Under the pieces are notes generated by a model. That model was not told the origin of the DNA. It did no database searches and worked only from the letters and a program-made list of their open reading frames with translations. From positions 352 through 64,351 of the forward strand of contig VWZL01000661.1 in NCBI GenBank assembly GCA_013396915.1: a stretch of 64,000 nt of DNA, read 5' to 3'. The position numbers and the translations under genes were made by a program. Position 1 is the first letter of the stretch, and every line of letters starts with the position of its first letter. Shown here piece after piece: positions 38,618 through 50,405 of the stretch. Source of the stretch: Stercorarius parasiticus (lineage: Eukaryota; Chordata; Aves; Charadriiformes; Stercorariidae).

Positions 38618-39008
38618 TCATCCAGCACATGCAGCCTGGTAGCATGAGGGCAGTTATGTCTACGTGAAAAACACCTAAAAGCAGCCTAAGGTCATTCCTA
38701 CACTGCAAAGTAAGGTGGACATACGATCTGGCTTCAAGCATACTTTGCACCCACACTACACATTGATGCCCTCCGTGGAGGACACCCACTTGGTCTGCCC
38801 ATTGGACATCTGGCTTCGTCCATCCTTCCTGGGTGCAGCCCACTGAGAGAAGAACCTGGGCTCCAGATCTGGCCACTGAACTTCAAACTCCTCTGCTTTA
38901 GAGAATCAGAAGTCCTCCTGATCACCAGTCCTCACACATGCATGCAAACAGTGTGGGAGGGTGGGCAAGCCTAGACTTCAGAGCAGGTTCAGAGTCGGAG
39001 TGTGACAC
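38618..39008. other. Spacer between two convergent CR1 fragments
   Basis: About 390 bases with short overlapping open frames (minus 38610-38876 and 38734-38925) that have no recognisable domain. Nothing else identified. Confidence 0.45.
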
Positions 39009-39190
39009 AGAATCACAGAATCACAGAATGATAAGGGTTGGAAGGGATCTCTGGAGATCAGTCCAACCCCCCTGCCAGAGCAGGGTCACCTAGAGCAGGT
39101 TGCACAGGAATGCATCCAGGTAGGTTTTGAATGTTTCCAGAGATGGAGACTCCACCACCTTTCTGGGCAGCCCATTCCAGAAGGTGATGC
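39009..39190 (-). mobile_element. CR1 LINE 3'-end fragment, distinct subfamily
   Basis: Reverse-oriented CR1 3' end. The AGAATCACAGAATCACAG octamers at 39009 are followed by GGTTGGAAGGGATCTCTGG, CCAACCCCCCTGCCAGAGC, GGTTGCACAGGAATGCATCC and CCTTTCTGGGCAGCCC. The GATCTCTGGAGATC block sets it apart from the AGACCTTAAAGATCATC type at 31.5 kb. The 5' limit near 39190 is approximate. Confidence 0.92.
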
Positions 39191-39739
39191 TGGCTTTGCG
39201 GCCTTATGGGCAATGGCAGGTAGTGGCCAGGAGTGACGTCTCCAAGGTCAGGACTGGCAGAAGTAGTCTGAGACTGCCCACCTCACATGGCTGAGAGGCA
39301 GCGTGTTAACAGCTGGCAATGGCAAACAGATCAGTTGTGGGCAGAGGAGCTTCTGTCCTGCTGAGTACTCCCGAAGCAGCTCATTAAAGAAACTGCCCTT
39401 CCCACCTCTCCCCTCTACACCTACAACAGGTCTTCTGATCTGCAGTGTTTCAACCCATGCAGCAGCCTGAAATGCAGAAGATGCAGAAGTGGGCGTACTG
39501 TCCTTTAGCTCTGATGTCTAATCCTGCATGTCCTAGGGAGACAGGCTGTTCAAAGCACCCAGCTGCTGCTCCAGGGTCTTGTACAAAACTTACTTGCTCA
39601 GAGAACAAGGAACGTCTTTTAGCTTCATTACCAGTAGGTAACCCTGCTGACTTTAGATGCAGTGAGATCCCTGGTTTAGCTTCCTTGTGGGAATGACTGC
39701 TGACAAATAAAACATAGCCAGCTTGCGGTTAAAGCACAG
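39191..39739. other. Intergenic sequence, nothing identified
   Basis: One plus-strand frame of 83 codons at 39445-39696 with no recognisable domain; nothing else seen. Confidence 0.4.
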
Positions 39740-39850
39740 GATCTTTTGCTCTATTCCTGGAATTGCAGCAGATTTCCTGTGTGGCTTTGGACAAGTCACG
39801 TAAGCCAAAGTATTCAAACCTGGGGCCAAGCCACTGGGTGCTCAGTAACT
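39740..39850 (+). repeat. MIR-like SINE relic
   Basis: The plus-strand text CTATTCCTGGAATTGCAGCAG, then CTGTGTGGCTTTGGACAAGTCACGTAAG, follows the MIR core in sense orientation (TCCTGGCTCTGCCAC, then TGTGTGACCTTGGGCAAGTCACTTAA). Diverged but in the right order and spacing. Confidence 0.5.
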
Positions 39851-42664
39851 TGAAAATCAGGTGTTTGTTTATTTGTCTAAGTATAGATTTAGGACCCTTA
39901 TTTTTGGCATCTTTTTTTTTTAAATATTTGGCCAATGTGTCTCAGATTCAACACCTATATGACCGTGTTACACAGCCAGCCGAACCTCCCATCAAATTCG
40001 GGGAGAACACTGTGTTCCCTGGATGTCAGGCCAATTATCTACATACAAATTTAGGTGCCTGTCTTTAGTTTACAAGGCTGATCATGTGGGGAATTCATCT
40101 CTCTCAACCAAAACCTTCCACCTACAAATGAAGAGGACCCAGGAGCACACTTCTGTCTCTTCAGGCCTTGCAGAGGCTCAGGATATTACAGGTGGAAATG
40201 CTCTAATCCCTTATCCAAACAGAGAAATGCAAAAATGATCATTTGTACTGATGTTTATTATACCTCTGCAATTACACTTAATTTGGACAGTCATTGAATA
40301 TCGCTTTTGTATTCTCGGTGGGGAAAAACTCAACACTTCCTGGACACAAGGGTCTAGAAGTTGTTCTTGTCCTGAAAATGAACTAGATATTTTTTTCTAA
40401 AAAAGAAACCCCAGAATTTGCCTGCTAGTTTTTTGTTCCCACTCCTCCCCAAGATATAAGCCTTCTGTCAGGATCCAATCACCAAAAAATATAATCTAAG
40501 ACCTTTTTAAACAGAAAAATGCAAGGCAGAAGTCCAACCCACTAATTATTTTTCATTACTTGTTTTAAATAACCTGTCAAAATAAACAAATACCTTCTAG
40601 GCTGAGACCTTCTATTGCAATTTTTAGTCCTGGTTGAAATTTAACAGCCAACTTATAACAGCAATACACCCTTATTGGTAGTGGCATGTATGCTACCACG
40701 GTAAAAATATTTTCAATGCGCAGCCACTGCATGGTATTTAAATAGAAATATCCTTTTTATTTTTGCTGACAGACTCCTCGGGCAAAGCTGGCTGATTGGA
40801 GAAGCAGAACTTTTATTAGCATACCCAGGGGCCGGCCAGCTGGATGCTGTGTTCAACACACTGCTCTCACACAGGAGGGGGTTATCAGGAAGAAGGAATA
40901 GTCCCCATTAAGACCTACATAGTAGAGCCTAACAGAAGACACCAATGACTTATTTCATACCCTAGAGGATGGAGGACAGTTTTTGGGGTTTTTTTCACAA
41001 TACGCAGTAGACCTGTCAGAAATGTAGCAAGAAGCAGGTACAAAAGCAGGTGAAGTCTCTAAAAATACTGGTGGTGAGTGAGATTTCCTAGCAAAGTGGA
41101 TTAAAAATCCAAGGGAATCTTTAAACCAAATATTGGCTTTTGTAGAACAACAAAACCAGGATAGTGTTTCCACTCAGCCATAAAAGTTACTGCGGTTGTG
41201 TAATCATGTTGAGTTGTGGCCTTAGGAGAAGTTATAAAGCAGCTGCAGCAAATTAACTTTTCAAAAGTTATTATGGATTGGATGGAATCTGGAAAATTCC
41301 CCCATGTTATTTTTTTTTAATAGAACTGTAAAATGAACAACCGTGGAAGAGATCTCATCTCAAGCCTCTCGCCCAGCACAAGCACAAACCTGAAGACTTC
41401 AAGGGAAAATGTACAGCCAGCAGCTCTCCTCCCCTCAAAACAGAACACCCCCCTCCCAAAAATGGATGGACGTCTATTTTCCTCTCTAAGGGCCTGATCC
41501 GTACGCCACAGAATTCAGCCAAAGGAATCACACCATAGGGTCCTGGTAGACCATAAACAAGGTATAAATTTGTGGGGTGATCTCAAATGACTGGCTGCTT
41601 GCAAAACACCTGGGGATCCTCATGCCTGAGAAAGGGGTGTGCAAGACCAGAGGGAAACACACAGGAGGGTTGCCACAGCTGGCACAGGGGCAAATTCTGG
41701 ATTCAGTAGGATGCTATAAATGGAAATCGCTGGTTTTTTGTTGAAAAGACTGCACTCAATCTCCTGGCTCACAGCGGGCCCAGAGCTCAGCCAGAGCACA
41801 TCCTCTGAACTCACCTGGGAAGAACTTACTGTCGCTCTGCTTGGAGGCACCTTGGTTTTCTAGGAGGAGGCAGCTGCTGACCTTAGCCAAAGTGTAATCT
41901 GGGAAAGAACAACACAGCCTTGCAGACCACCTTGAGGCTGCTGAGCCCAAGGAGTAAGTAGAAGACAGAAGGTCTAGACAACAGCAGGAAAAGAAGCCAG
42001 CAGTACTGCGTCAGAAGATGTGAAGTAAAACAAAAGAGGACATTGGCATTGTAGTCACTGTAGTCACAAGCTTTTGGACTAGAAAATTTGTCATGTGGAA
42101 GATGAACAGGCTTGAAAACTCCTGGACTGAGCCGTGAGAAAACCACACAGTAATAGTCAGAAACGTGGGGTGCGGGGAGGCAGGTGTAGTAGAAAAGAGC
42201 AGCATGACTTGATGTTTGAGGTGAAATCCATACTGAAACTGTTTTAGGACTAATGCTTTACATCTTAACCCATAAAAGCTGTTGAATTAGACCTTAAAGA
42301 AGCAAGTCATTAGAAACCCGTTACTTCTGACTTTTTTCCATATTCTCTTTCCCAGTCAGCAGCCTGAAATGGACATACCTGTCATTTGATTCATCATGTA
42401 TAACAAAATGTGAAGCACTGGAGCGACTCTAGGGCCTGGAGTTCCAGGTTCTTGTGGCTGCACAAGGTGGCAGTCTCAGAGCACTTGGGTTCACATTGGG
42501 TCTAAACACAATAGAAAGAGGTCAGTGCTTCCAATGCCTGCACCCTCTGAGTATTTAGAAACAACACTGAATTAACGATACCTATAGTACCCTTAAGAAC
42601 AGGGTATACAGCATTTCCACGTTGGTTCAAAGCCAGCTAGTGTACCAAATCTGAAGGATATGGA
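39851..42664. other. Gene-free interval
   Basis: No gene recognised. Short frames on both strands only. Contains one ancient repeat fragment, listed separately at 41485-41520. Confidence 0.45.
41485..41520. repeat. Fragment of an ancient amniote interspersed repeat
   Basis: TCTAAGGGCCTGATCCG here is identical over 17 bases to 50373-50389. I know a GGGCCTGATCC(A)AAGCCCA motif from old repeats of turtles and birds. The sequence downstream of the shared core has diverged. Confidence 0.4.
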
Positions 42665-42850
42665 CCATTATAATAGTAATATGTGACATGTACAATGTTT
42701 TAGACTTCCAAAGTGTTCTCCCAGCATAAATGAATGACTTTTCACCAACACTCATGTGAGACAGGTAAGTATTTACACAAACAGGGAAACCAAGACCCCA
42801 TTCAGAATGTATTTATAGAGTGACCTAGTTACACTTGGGCATGATAGACT
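42665..42850 (-). repeat. MIR-like SINE relic, fairly long
   Basis: The plus-strand text runs collinear with the reverse complement of MIR. ATAATAGTAAT, then ACAATGTTTTAGACTTCCAAAGTGTT, then CACTCATGTGAGACAGGTAAGTA, then ACAGGGAAACCAAGA, then GTGACCTAGTTACACT match in order the MIR 3' tail, the GTGCTAAGCGCTTTACA block, CAACCCTGTGAGGTAGGTA, GAGGAAACTGAGG and GTGACTTGCCCAAGGTCACAC. This is the clearest of the SINE relics in the window. Confidence 0.55.
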
Positions 42851-43413
42851 GCGCTCTTGCCTGAGGACAGTTTTCAGATGTGACACAATTTGCAAGTCAT
42901 TGAACTACAGATGCAGTGTTGTGGATAGCCAGGCGGCCAAGCTCCCCCATGATCAACTTTCCTGCATTCAATCAGAAGGGTTGCTTCAAATATTTTCAAG
43001 TATTTACCCCAACCATTCTGGAAGGATGAACCTGGGTTTCTCTACCAAAAAACTTGAAAAAGAGCACACAGATGCCTTGTATACAGAAAAAAGCCTTTGC
43101 ATACAAAAAAGCTTTGAAAAATGTGGTCTATTTTTAATATCCACAGATCGGCCTCCCTGGAGGCAAGTAATGATAGAGGTGGACTGAGGGACTAACAGAA
43201 ACTAGTGGCACTGTTTTTTGCAAATTAGTTTAAAAAAAACATAAATTTTCGGGCAATGATTAGAAAGTAAAAGAGTTCAAAGTCCCTTCCCTCTTTGTGT
43301 TTCATAACTCAGATCTCGTCTGTTTAACTTCCCACTTGTCTGGGGCAGTAGTGGTCTCTTTTGCTGTCTTTTCACACTGCCGAAGGGCAAAAACCTTAAA
43401 AGAGCCTCTGGAT
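42851..43413. other. Intergenic sequence, nothing identified
   Basis: One plus-strand frame of 95 codons (42900-43187) without recognisable domain. Confidence 0.4.
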
Positions 43414-43581
43414 TAGTGATGGCCATCCTCTGGCCTACAGGCATATGGTAGCGTGTGAACTACTTAAAGGGATCTGGGAAAAGTCACTGAGGAGAAGAGT
43501 TATCACTATGCTTATGCTATGCTTCATGTCTGTTAAAAATTTTGTAGGGGCCCACTAATTGGGAGGCATTGGAAAACACTG
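43414..43581. mobile_element. Possible non-autonomous hAT-type DNA transposon
   Basis: A 168-bp segment whose left end (TAGTGATGGCCATCC) and right end (reverse complement CAGTGTTTTCCAATGCC) are imperfect inverted copies, both close to the CAGTG(G)TTC(T)CAA type end of hAT-Charlie elements. It is flanked by a near-match 8-bp duplication, CTCTGGAT at 43406-43413 and CTCTAAAT at 43582-43589 (6 of 8 identical, NNCTNNAN-like). No transposase. Inferred from ends only. Confidence 0.35.
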
Positions 43582-46500
43582 CTCTAAATGAGCTTGTAAT
43601 GACATTTACCAAAATATCAGCTGACCTATTGAAGGATACCAACTTTTCTCACAGGCCTTGTTCCTCATGACACAAACAAAATGACTATGGAAAAAATAGT
43701 TTCCTGGTAGACTTACGAGTTATGGATATCTAATATTTAAAGTACTAAAAAAGCGGGAGGTGAAAAAAGATTACCTAAGTGTGATTTGAATGACTGTAGC
43801 CCAAATTAGAAGATAGCGACAAATAAACCCGAAGGATGGATGGATCATCCCCACATGGCACAACAGGCCCTTTAAAGTCATCATGTGACTATTCTGCACC
43901 TCTGCTGGAAGATTTCCCCCTGAGATCCTAAAATACACTCACTGCACACCTCCACATCCCATCACCTCCAGAGTCTTCACTTGGTTGCACGCACTTCCTA
44001 TTGCTTCTGGCCCAGAAACAGGGACAGAAGCGAATTCAGCTGCAGGATCTGGTTTGCATTGTTTGCTCTTGATTTGTTTGGCATGCAGAGGGCAGTGTTT
44101 TCAAAAAGCCTCCGTGACACTGCAACTGTTCTCTAATGAAATGTCAGTGGGAACTTTACCACTGACTTCATTGGGAACAGCTTTAGGTCAATGGTAGGCT
44201 CTTTCTGGGGGGAAAAAAAAAGCGCCTGACAAAAAAACAACAAAAAGTCCTGAATCTTTGTTTTCCTTAAAATGATGTCTTGTGAGTGCATTACGGAGTG
44301 ATGCCAGCCCAAGGGGGCAGGAAAGAATGCTGAGACGAAATGCAGAGTCTCCTCTAAATATCAAGCGCAGAAAACAGCCAGTGACTTGCCATTTTTACAG
44401 TGTATAATCGGCAGGAAGCTGTCACAGATGCCCTACATTCTCCAAACAATGTTTCAGTTTCTCTTTCCCTTCAGAATATTTCCAGAGATACCAGCTATCT
44501 CATCAGTTCTCTGGTATTTTTCCCTGGGGCCTTCAGTTCCTCTTCTAACCATGCCCTCTTACATATACCCCCTTTTGCACATAGAGGTCTCCTTTCACCT
44601 TTCTCACTTTCCTTCATACTGTCACAGTTTTAATTCACGTCACTTCATTTTTCCGTCAGTGTAAGCACGTAATTGTGTTTGAGAATCTCTACTGTCCTTA
44701 TCGGTATGAATGATGATTCTTATTTCTACACTAGTCTAATAAGGATGCAATCTTTCCAATAAAGAGCCTTCCCCAAAGCGAACACTGTTTCCCAAACACT
44801 TTCTTGAAAGAAAATGATGATCCCATTGCTAGGACCTGGATTCCCTGTAATGTCCAGTTTATACTTGATATAGGCCCCATCTAAATTTTATTCAGAACTA
44901 GTGGAAGTTTTTGCATCACCTCCGAAGGATTTAGGATTGCATTATACCTTGTTATAGGATAATTTTATTTTCTCCTACACAAACAGTCTTGTTCCCACTT
45001 ACTCCTGCATATTTCTGCTGGGTGCTGTATCCTTACAAGGGTAACAAGAATTCTGGCCCTCAAATACACCTTCCTTAAAGCTCACTTATTGTTTTCGGAA
45101 AGTGCTCAGTTCCTTCAATTGTTTTCCTATCAATAAACTTTCACTCATTAATACGTTCTCCATGCTGGTGGCAGGTTTTACCTTCAGAGTGGGCAAACAG
45201 AAAGGTAGCTGGAGCATGCAAATTCAACTTCTCCTTAGCTTTATGCTGGCATGAATGAAAGATTTTATGGGTGCCACACTGTTCACTTCTGGCACTGAAC
45301 GGCTCAGTAGCTGAGATCGTATGCGCACCAGCTGCTCTGCCAGGTGACACGTTCATTGTCCCTATAGGAAAACTCTGCATCCAAACCCTATGCAAACACA
45401 CGATGGGGAACAAAGCTGGCTCATCTCCATGAAACATTCATAGGATGGGAACAGGAAGCTGATGCATTGTGTGCTACATTTTTTTCCTCTATGTTCCAGA
45501 GAAAAATATCAGAAAAGAAGAAAGATATGAGCCATCAAGGCTGCAGTGCAACCAGGTTGTAGTCATGAACTGAGAACAGCAGCTGGTCACCAGCTTCTTG
45601 AAGAACTGGCAGTAAATGGGAAAAGTAAAAAAATCAATGGCTATGACCTCAGTCTTCATAGCCATATCTCCATCCAGTATGAATTTGGGCTGGTCTGGTA
45701 GAATCAGTGTAGATTACTGAGGGTCTGGCTTAGGCCTCCTAAACCCAGGCTTGCTCCAGGTCATTTTAGTGAATAACAGTGTACACAAACCACCATTTTC
45801 CAGGTGACTTAAGGCTGCCCGATACCAGAATCGAACTGAAAATCCTAGCCTGAATATCTTTAGTGGAAGCAGAAAATGACTATCTGCTTTTTATACACAT
45901 TATCTGTTTTAATAAACAGAGTTCCTACAAAAGAAATCCCTTGTGTTTCCAAAGAAAATCCATACACTCTTCTAAGGTGACTTTGTTGTTCATGAATGGT
46001 ACCTGATGCAGCCAGAGTTCTCTGCTTGTTACAAATAGCTCCTAAGCTGCATACATTAAAAAGCAGTTTTAAAGCAAGAAAATAGCTTGAAAGGAATAAA
46101 GGCTTAAGCAGAACATCATCTAAAGAATCAGTCGTGCCAGCTCAACAGCTTTATTACCCCTCAGTCTACTTTACTGCAGACTCAGAGGAGTAGAAGACAC
46201 AGATAATAGCCACTCATACCTTAAATTGCATCCTCAATCAAAACACTTCTGTTTTCCACTTTTCATGGAACAGCCAAGCCACTTACATACTTACTGAAGG
46301 CAACTGCCCACTTCTTACAGACACCCTAAAAAGAAGCAGTGGTGATGCAGTTATACATAAACAATAGCTTGTTTTGGCAAGGACAGCATGGAGCATGGTA
46401 AATCAGCATTGATCAGGCTCACAGCCTGTCCTGGAATTTGTCATTGCAGAGGGCTATTTGTCATGTTTTGACCAATACAAGTAGTGAAGCAATGTTTTGG

Positions 46501-48252
46501 CTATTTAAGAAGCTTAGTCCATTTAGAAGCATGTCAACTAGACTCCTGGGCTCTGCAGTCTAACTCTTTGAAGGATCTATTTTCAATCTGCTTACCAAAG
46601 ACCAATGATAAGGTTTCAGAAAGTGAGTGCAACAGGTTTGTAATTAGTAAAAGTCTTTTCTTTAATGTACCCCACACATGGAAGCAACCAAAGGAACCAA
46701 CAAAATGGGGCGAGAGTGGAACAAAACCAGAAGAGTAGTCTCCTTTTAATTTCATTTTAAATTAATCACAAGTGTAAACTATCAGCAATAATACACCAGA
46801 AGATGCTATTTCTTAAAGAAAGGATTGGTGACCTTCAGTGGACCACGATGACAGGCACTACCCTGGCATCTCCTTGTTATCTTGACCTTGCAGAATAATT
46901 AGTACCTCAGACATGTCCTTCTCATTCTTTTGCACTTTCCCATCAGCATGCCAGTTTAAGCAATGGTTCTTCCAACCAGTTTGCTGACCATTTAGTTCCC
47001 TAGATACTTTCACTGCCCTACATGCAGAAAGAGGACTGAACACATAGCTGTAGCAGCCTGACTCACGGTACGGGTCCCTTTTTTTCAGGTGCGTTGCTTG
47101 ACTCACAAAGGATCCTGATGCACCCTTCGTCTGCTGGGAAATGGCTGGATTTGTTACTGCTCTTACCCATGGGATGTTATTACTTACTGTCGTACCATGT
47201 TGCCTAAGAAACTCAGTCTTCAGGTTAGTATCTCATTGTGCTAGGAACAGCAAAACCCCTGACTAAACTCTGGCCCAGAGACTTTATGGACAGTGACTGA
47301 AGACAATAAATGGATATAGATTAGGGATGCCAGGAAGTAAGGAGAAAATACCACAGAGCACAGTCGGCAGCAGTCATAGCGTACCTCTGTTGCCACAGCC
47401 AAGCTGCTGTCATAGAAGCCCGGGGAAAGGGAATCTGAAAGCAAATAATGAAGTAACTTTGCAGGTTTTCCTGGGAAGCTCCTTCACCAAAAAGGCATTA
47501 TGTGAGAGAGTGGGAAGCACTCAGATTAAAGCTCTAACCTTGACATTAGGTGCTGGCAACAAGGTAGGTGGGAGATGACTTTTCACCAAACATGATGTCA
47601 CAAGAATAAGGGAGAGAGGCATCTCTCTATCAGGACAGTGTAGACAAGTATCTTACATGTAATAGGGAGTAAAACCAAGAGTATGGTTGAACAGAGAAAA
47701 CTGGCACAGTGAGCACAATATTCCCTAGACTATGTTTTCAATAGAAAGTTATTGGGTAGGGTGGTGGGTAGAGTAAGGCCAGAAAAAGGGTGTTGCAGCA
47801 CTTTGTGGGGTGGAAGACTGGCAACTGAGCTAGTAAATTTTGGTCTCATTTATTAAGGAAAAAATTCCAATATGTTCATACTATCCATGTGTTAGTGTCT
47901 GACTCTTGTTCTACTTCATTCCATTGACTAAGTTCAGCCACATCTGGCAGGTGAACAGGCGTCTCAAAATAGAAAACTCCTACATGATTCATGAAAATAG
48001 AGGGCAGGCAGAAGACAGAGACCCTAGAAAAGTCTTTGCCTTGGACACACCATCCATGGGCTGCAGTATGAATTCACTCTGTATTAAACATCATATGGGA
48101 GAGAAAGATGCTGTATAAATGATCCCAATGACACAAGAGCTTCCATCAGTTACTGCATCTTCCTACATACCAAAGCCAGCTTCCACACACAAATCCATCA
48201 GAAAACAGGATACATAAGTTCAAATATTCATGGAACAGGGTAGCAATGTCTG
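43582..48252. other. Gene-free interval
   Basis: No gene recognised; short frames on both strands only. Contains an ancient repeat motif listed separately at 44120-44200. Confidence 0.45.
44120..44200. repeat. Ancient amniote repeat fragment with a short foldback
   Basis: GAAATGTCAGTGGGAACTTT and CCACTGACTTCATTGGGA form an imperfect inverted pair around 44135-44172. Motifs of the type CCATTGACTTCAATGGGA are frequent in old reptile/bird interspersed repeats. Diverged, limits uncertain. Confidence 0.35.
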
Positions 48253-48284
48253 TACATTAAAGGTGGCTTACATTAAAGATGGCT
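48253..48284. repeat. 16-bp tandem duplication
   Basis: TACATTAAAGGTGGCT is followed directly by TACATTAAAGATGGCT, one mismatch between units. A simple small local duplication. Confidence 0.85.
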
Positions 48285-49200
48285 TTGTTCCCATGCGCTC
48301 ATACTTTCCTGAACCCATGCTCTTCTTCCACCTAGAAATTCTGCCAATTTTTAGGATATTTCAGGACATTTTCAGGACTTCCTGTGTTTGTTTGGATTTC
48401 TGGACTTCTGGCAGGTGCAGGGAGACCTCAGCGGCAGAGATGACAGACTATCGTACATCCCAGATGCTTCCACTATATGAGTACACTCTACCATACAACG
48501 GTGCCTGACTAGTATCTAACATTGTACAAAACACTTACCTGGTAGGTAGACCTCAGCTTTCTAAGCCCTATCAGAGGTGCCTGAACAAGTGTTTCATAGC
48601 AGCTCTTCACACATAATAAAAGTTTTGGAATTGTTGGCTGTTTTGAGCATGTGCAGAACGTCCTGTGTATCCTGTGCTTCCATGCTCTCACTCTGTAACC
48701 ATAAAGTCCACATTATCACGTTCAGAAAACCTCAAGAGAAAACATGGAAGAGCTATACATTGCCAACAAGGACATTCTGGAAGATTTTTACATAATCCAT
48801 AAAATATGATGTAGAGACTTAAGCAACAGATGAGTAGAGGCAGAAAGTGATGAAGTCAGAGATGAGGGGGCAGGAGGGCTACAGGAATTTTGATGAGGAC
48901 AGTAAGAGTCTGGGTCCAGTGATGCTGAAGGTGGGGTGGAGGGGACACCAGTAAGGCAGGCAGAGAATGCGTTTGGGTGTAAGGATTTGGCGTACTGTCG
49001 AATCTCCATTTCCTCCGGTGAACATGTTTTATGCAGCATATAAAGCAATAAGGGAAAACCAAAGGAGGGGTATGTCATATAAGCCACTTTTGAAAGCCTT
49101 TTTAATAAAAGGAGGTTTGAGCTGCAGGACCTTGCAGAGCCTCTGTACCACTGTGCTGGCATTTCCACCTAGCAGCAGCATTCCCAGCCACCAACAGCCA

Positions 49201-49221
49201 AGCAAACAAACAAACAAACAG
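49201..49221. repeat. (CAAA)n microsatellite
   Basis: Four to five consecutive CAAA units on the plus strand. Confidence 0.8.
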
Positions 49222-49311
49222 CTGCCATGTTGTTTGCATTGTAGATGAACTCAGAAGGAAATACAGCTGCAATTAGTTGGCACGCAGCTGTTGAATTAAA
49301 TCCTTTACTGC

Positions 49312-49374
49312 CCAGCTAGGAGAGCACTGGACTGTGGCTTAAGCTGCAGTAGCTGGATTCGAAGCAAGGGGCGC
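49312..49374 (+). repeat. Possible decayed tRNA-derived SINE head
   Basis: The order CAGCTAGGAGAGCACTGGACT, then about 25 bases, then GGATTCGAAGC resembles a tRNA-type pol III promoter (box A near TAGC..AG..GAGC, box B GGTTCGANNCC) as found in MIR-type SINE heads. Box B departs from consensus at two or more positions. No cloverleaf could be drawn, so it is not called a tRNA gene. Confidence 0.25.
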
Positions 49375-50372
49375 CAAAGAAGGGGTTAACCCTACACCTG
49401 CGTGCATGTTCATAATGTGTATTTTTTCCTGAACACATTATTAGTCTGTTAGCTCATTTAGAGACCATAATGAAGTCATTATGATGCTACCAGTATATTT
49501 TGCCAGAAAGCTGGCAATCTTTAATCTGCTTCCTCTACAGCATCTCACAAAGGAAGGGGGAAACCAAAACACTGATTTCAACTAACAATGCGTTTATTTG
49601 CAGTGCTGGGTCCCAGCACATGCTGAGAAGAAAATTCTTTTGTTTATTCTCCCCTCCTTCTGATGGGTTTTACATAACAAGCAAGGCATGGAAGGTCCCT
49701 CAATGCAGCACAGAGCTACTCCACCTTTTACACGCTTTTCATTTTCTCTGCACCTTCCTTTGACCTTTCCTTTAGCTGAATCAACCAAAGATGAAGTTAA
49801 GAATTCTTTGAGAAAAACCCTAGCTTATAGTTGCTGTACATATACACATTACCTGTAGCTGCGCGCTGACGCGCTTGTACCTTCTTGGGGAGACAAGAAT
49901 ATACACTTAGCAGGGATTTCTAGAAGTGTGCTAGGAAACAACGGTTGGCATGCCAACAAAGAGGACTTTCTGTGGGAGTCAGCACAAGGTAAGGGATGTG
50001 GACGAGGACAAAGACAAAGAGGGGCTAATCCACCCCAGTCCAGTTTCACACTCATCAGTGCATATGCATTTACAGCCAGGGGGTAATAATTACTTTTGTC
50101 AATCCCCACTTTTGATCCCTGGTTAAACAAACCCCACTGACGTTTCAAGCTCATGTGGGTAGTGTTCAAGGCAGATGCCCAGAGGGGGTGAATAAGCTGC
50201 GTTTTCCCATTAGCAATGGCTGGGATGCGACTGGGTCACACTACAGGGGAAGAGCTAAGCTACATCTATCCAGACTTCCATGCGTGAGGGAATGCACATC
50301 TTATATAAAAAACAGAGGAGTAGGTCGGGAAGCTGAGTCTAAGGGCAGATAACTACTATGACTGTTGTCTTT

Positions 50373-50405
50373 TCTAAGGGCCTGATCCGAAGTCCAGTGA
50401 AGCTT
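50373..50405. repeat. Second fragment of the ancient GGGCCTGATCC repeat
   Basis: Identical over 17 bases to 41485-41501 and extends as AAGTCCAGTGAAG, closer to the known motif GATCCAAAGCCCATTGAAG than the first copy. Confidence 0.45.

Noticed and set aside
49312..49374. tRNA gene
   Set aside because: Box A and box B-like strings are present but degenerate, and no cloverleaf with paired acceptor ends can be drawn; at most a SINE relic.
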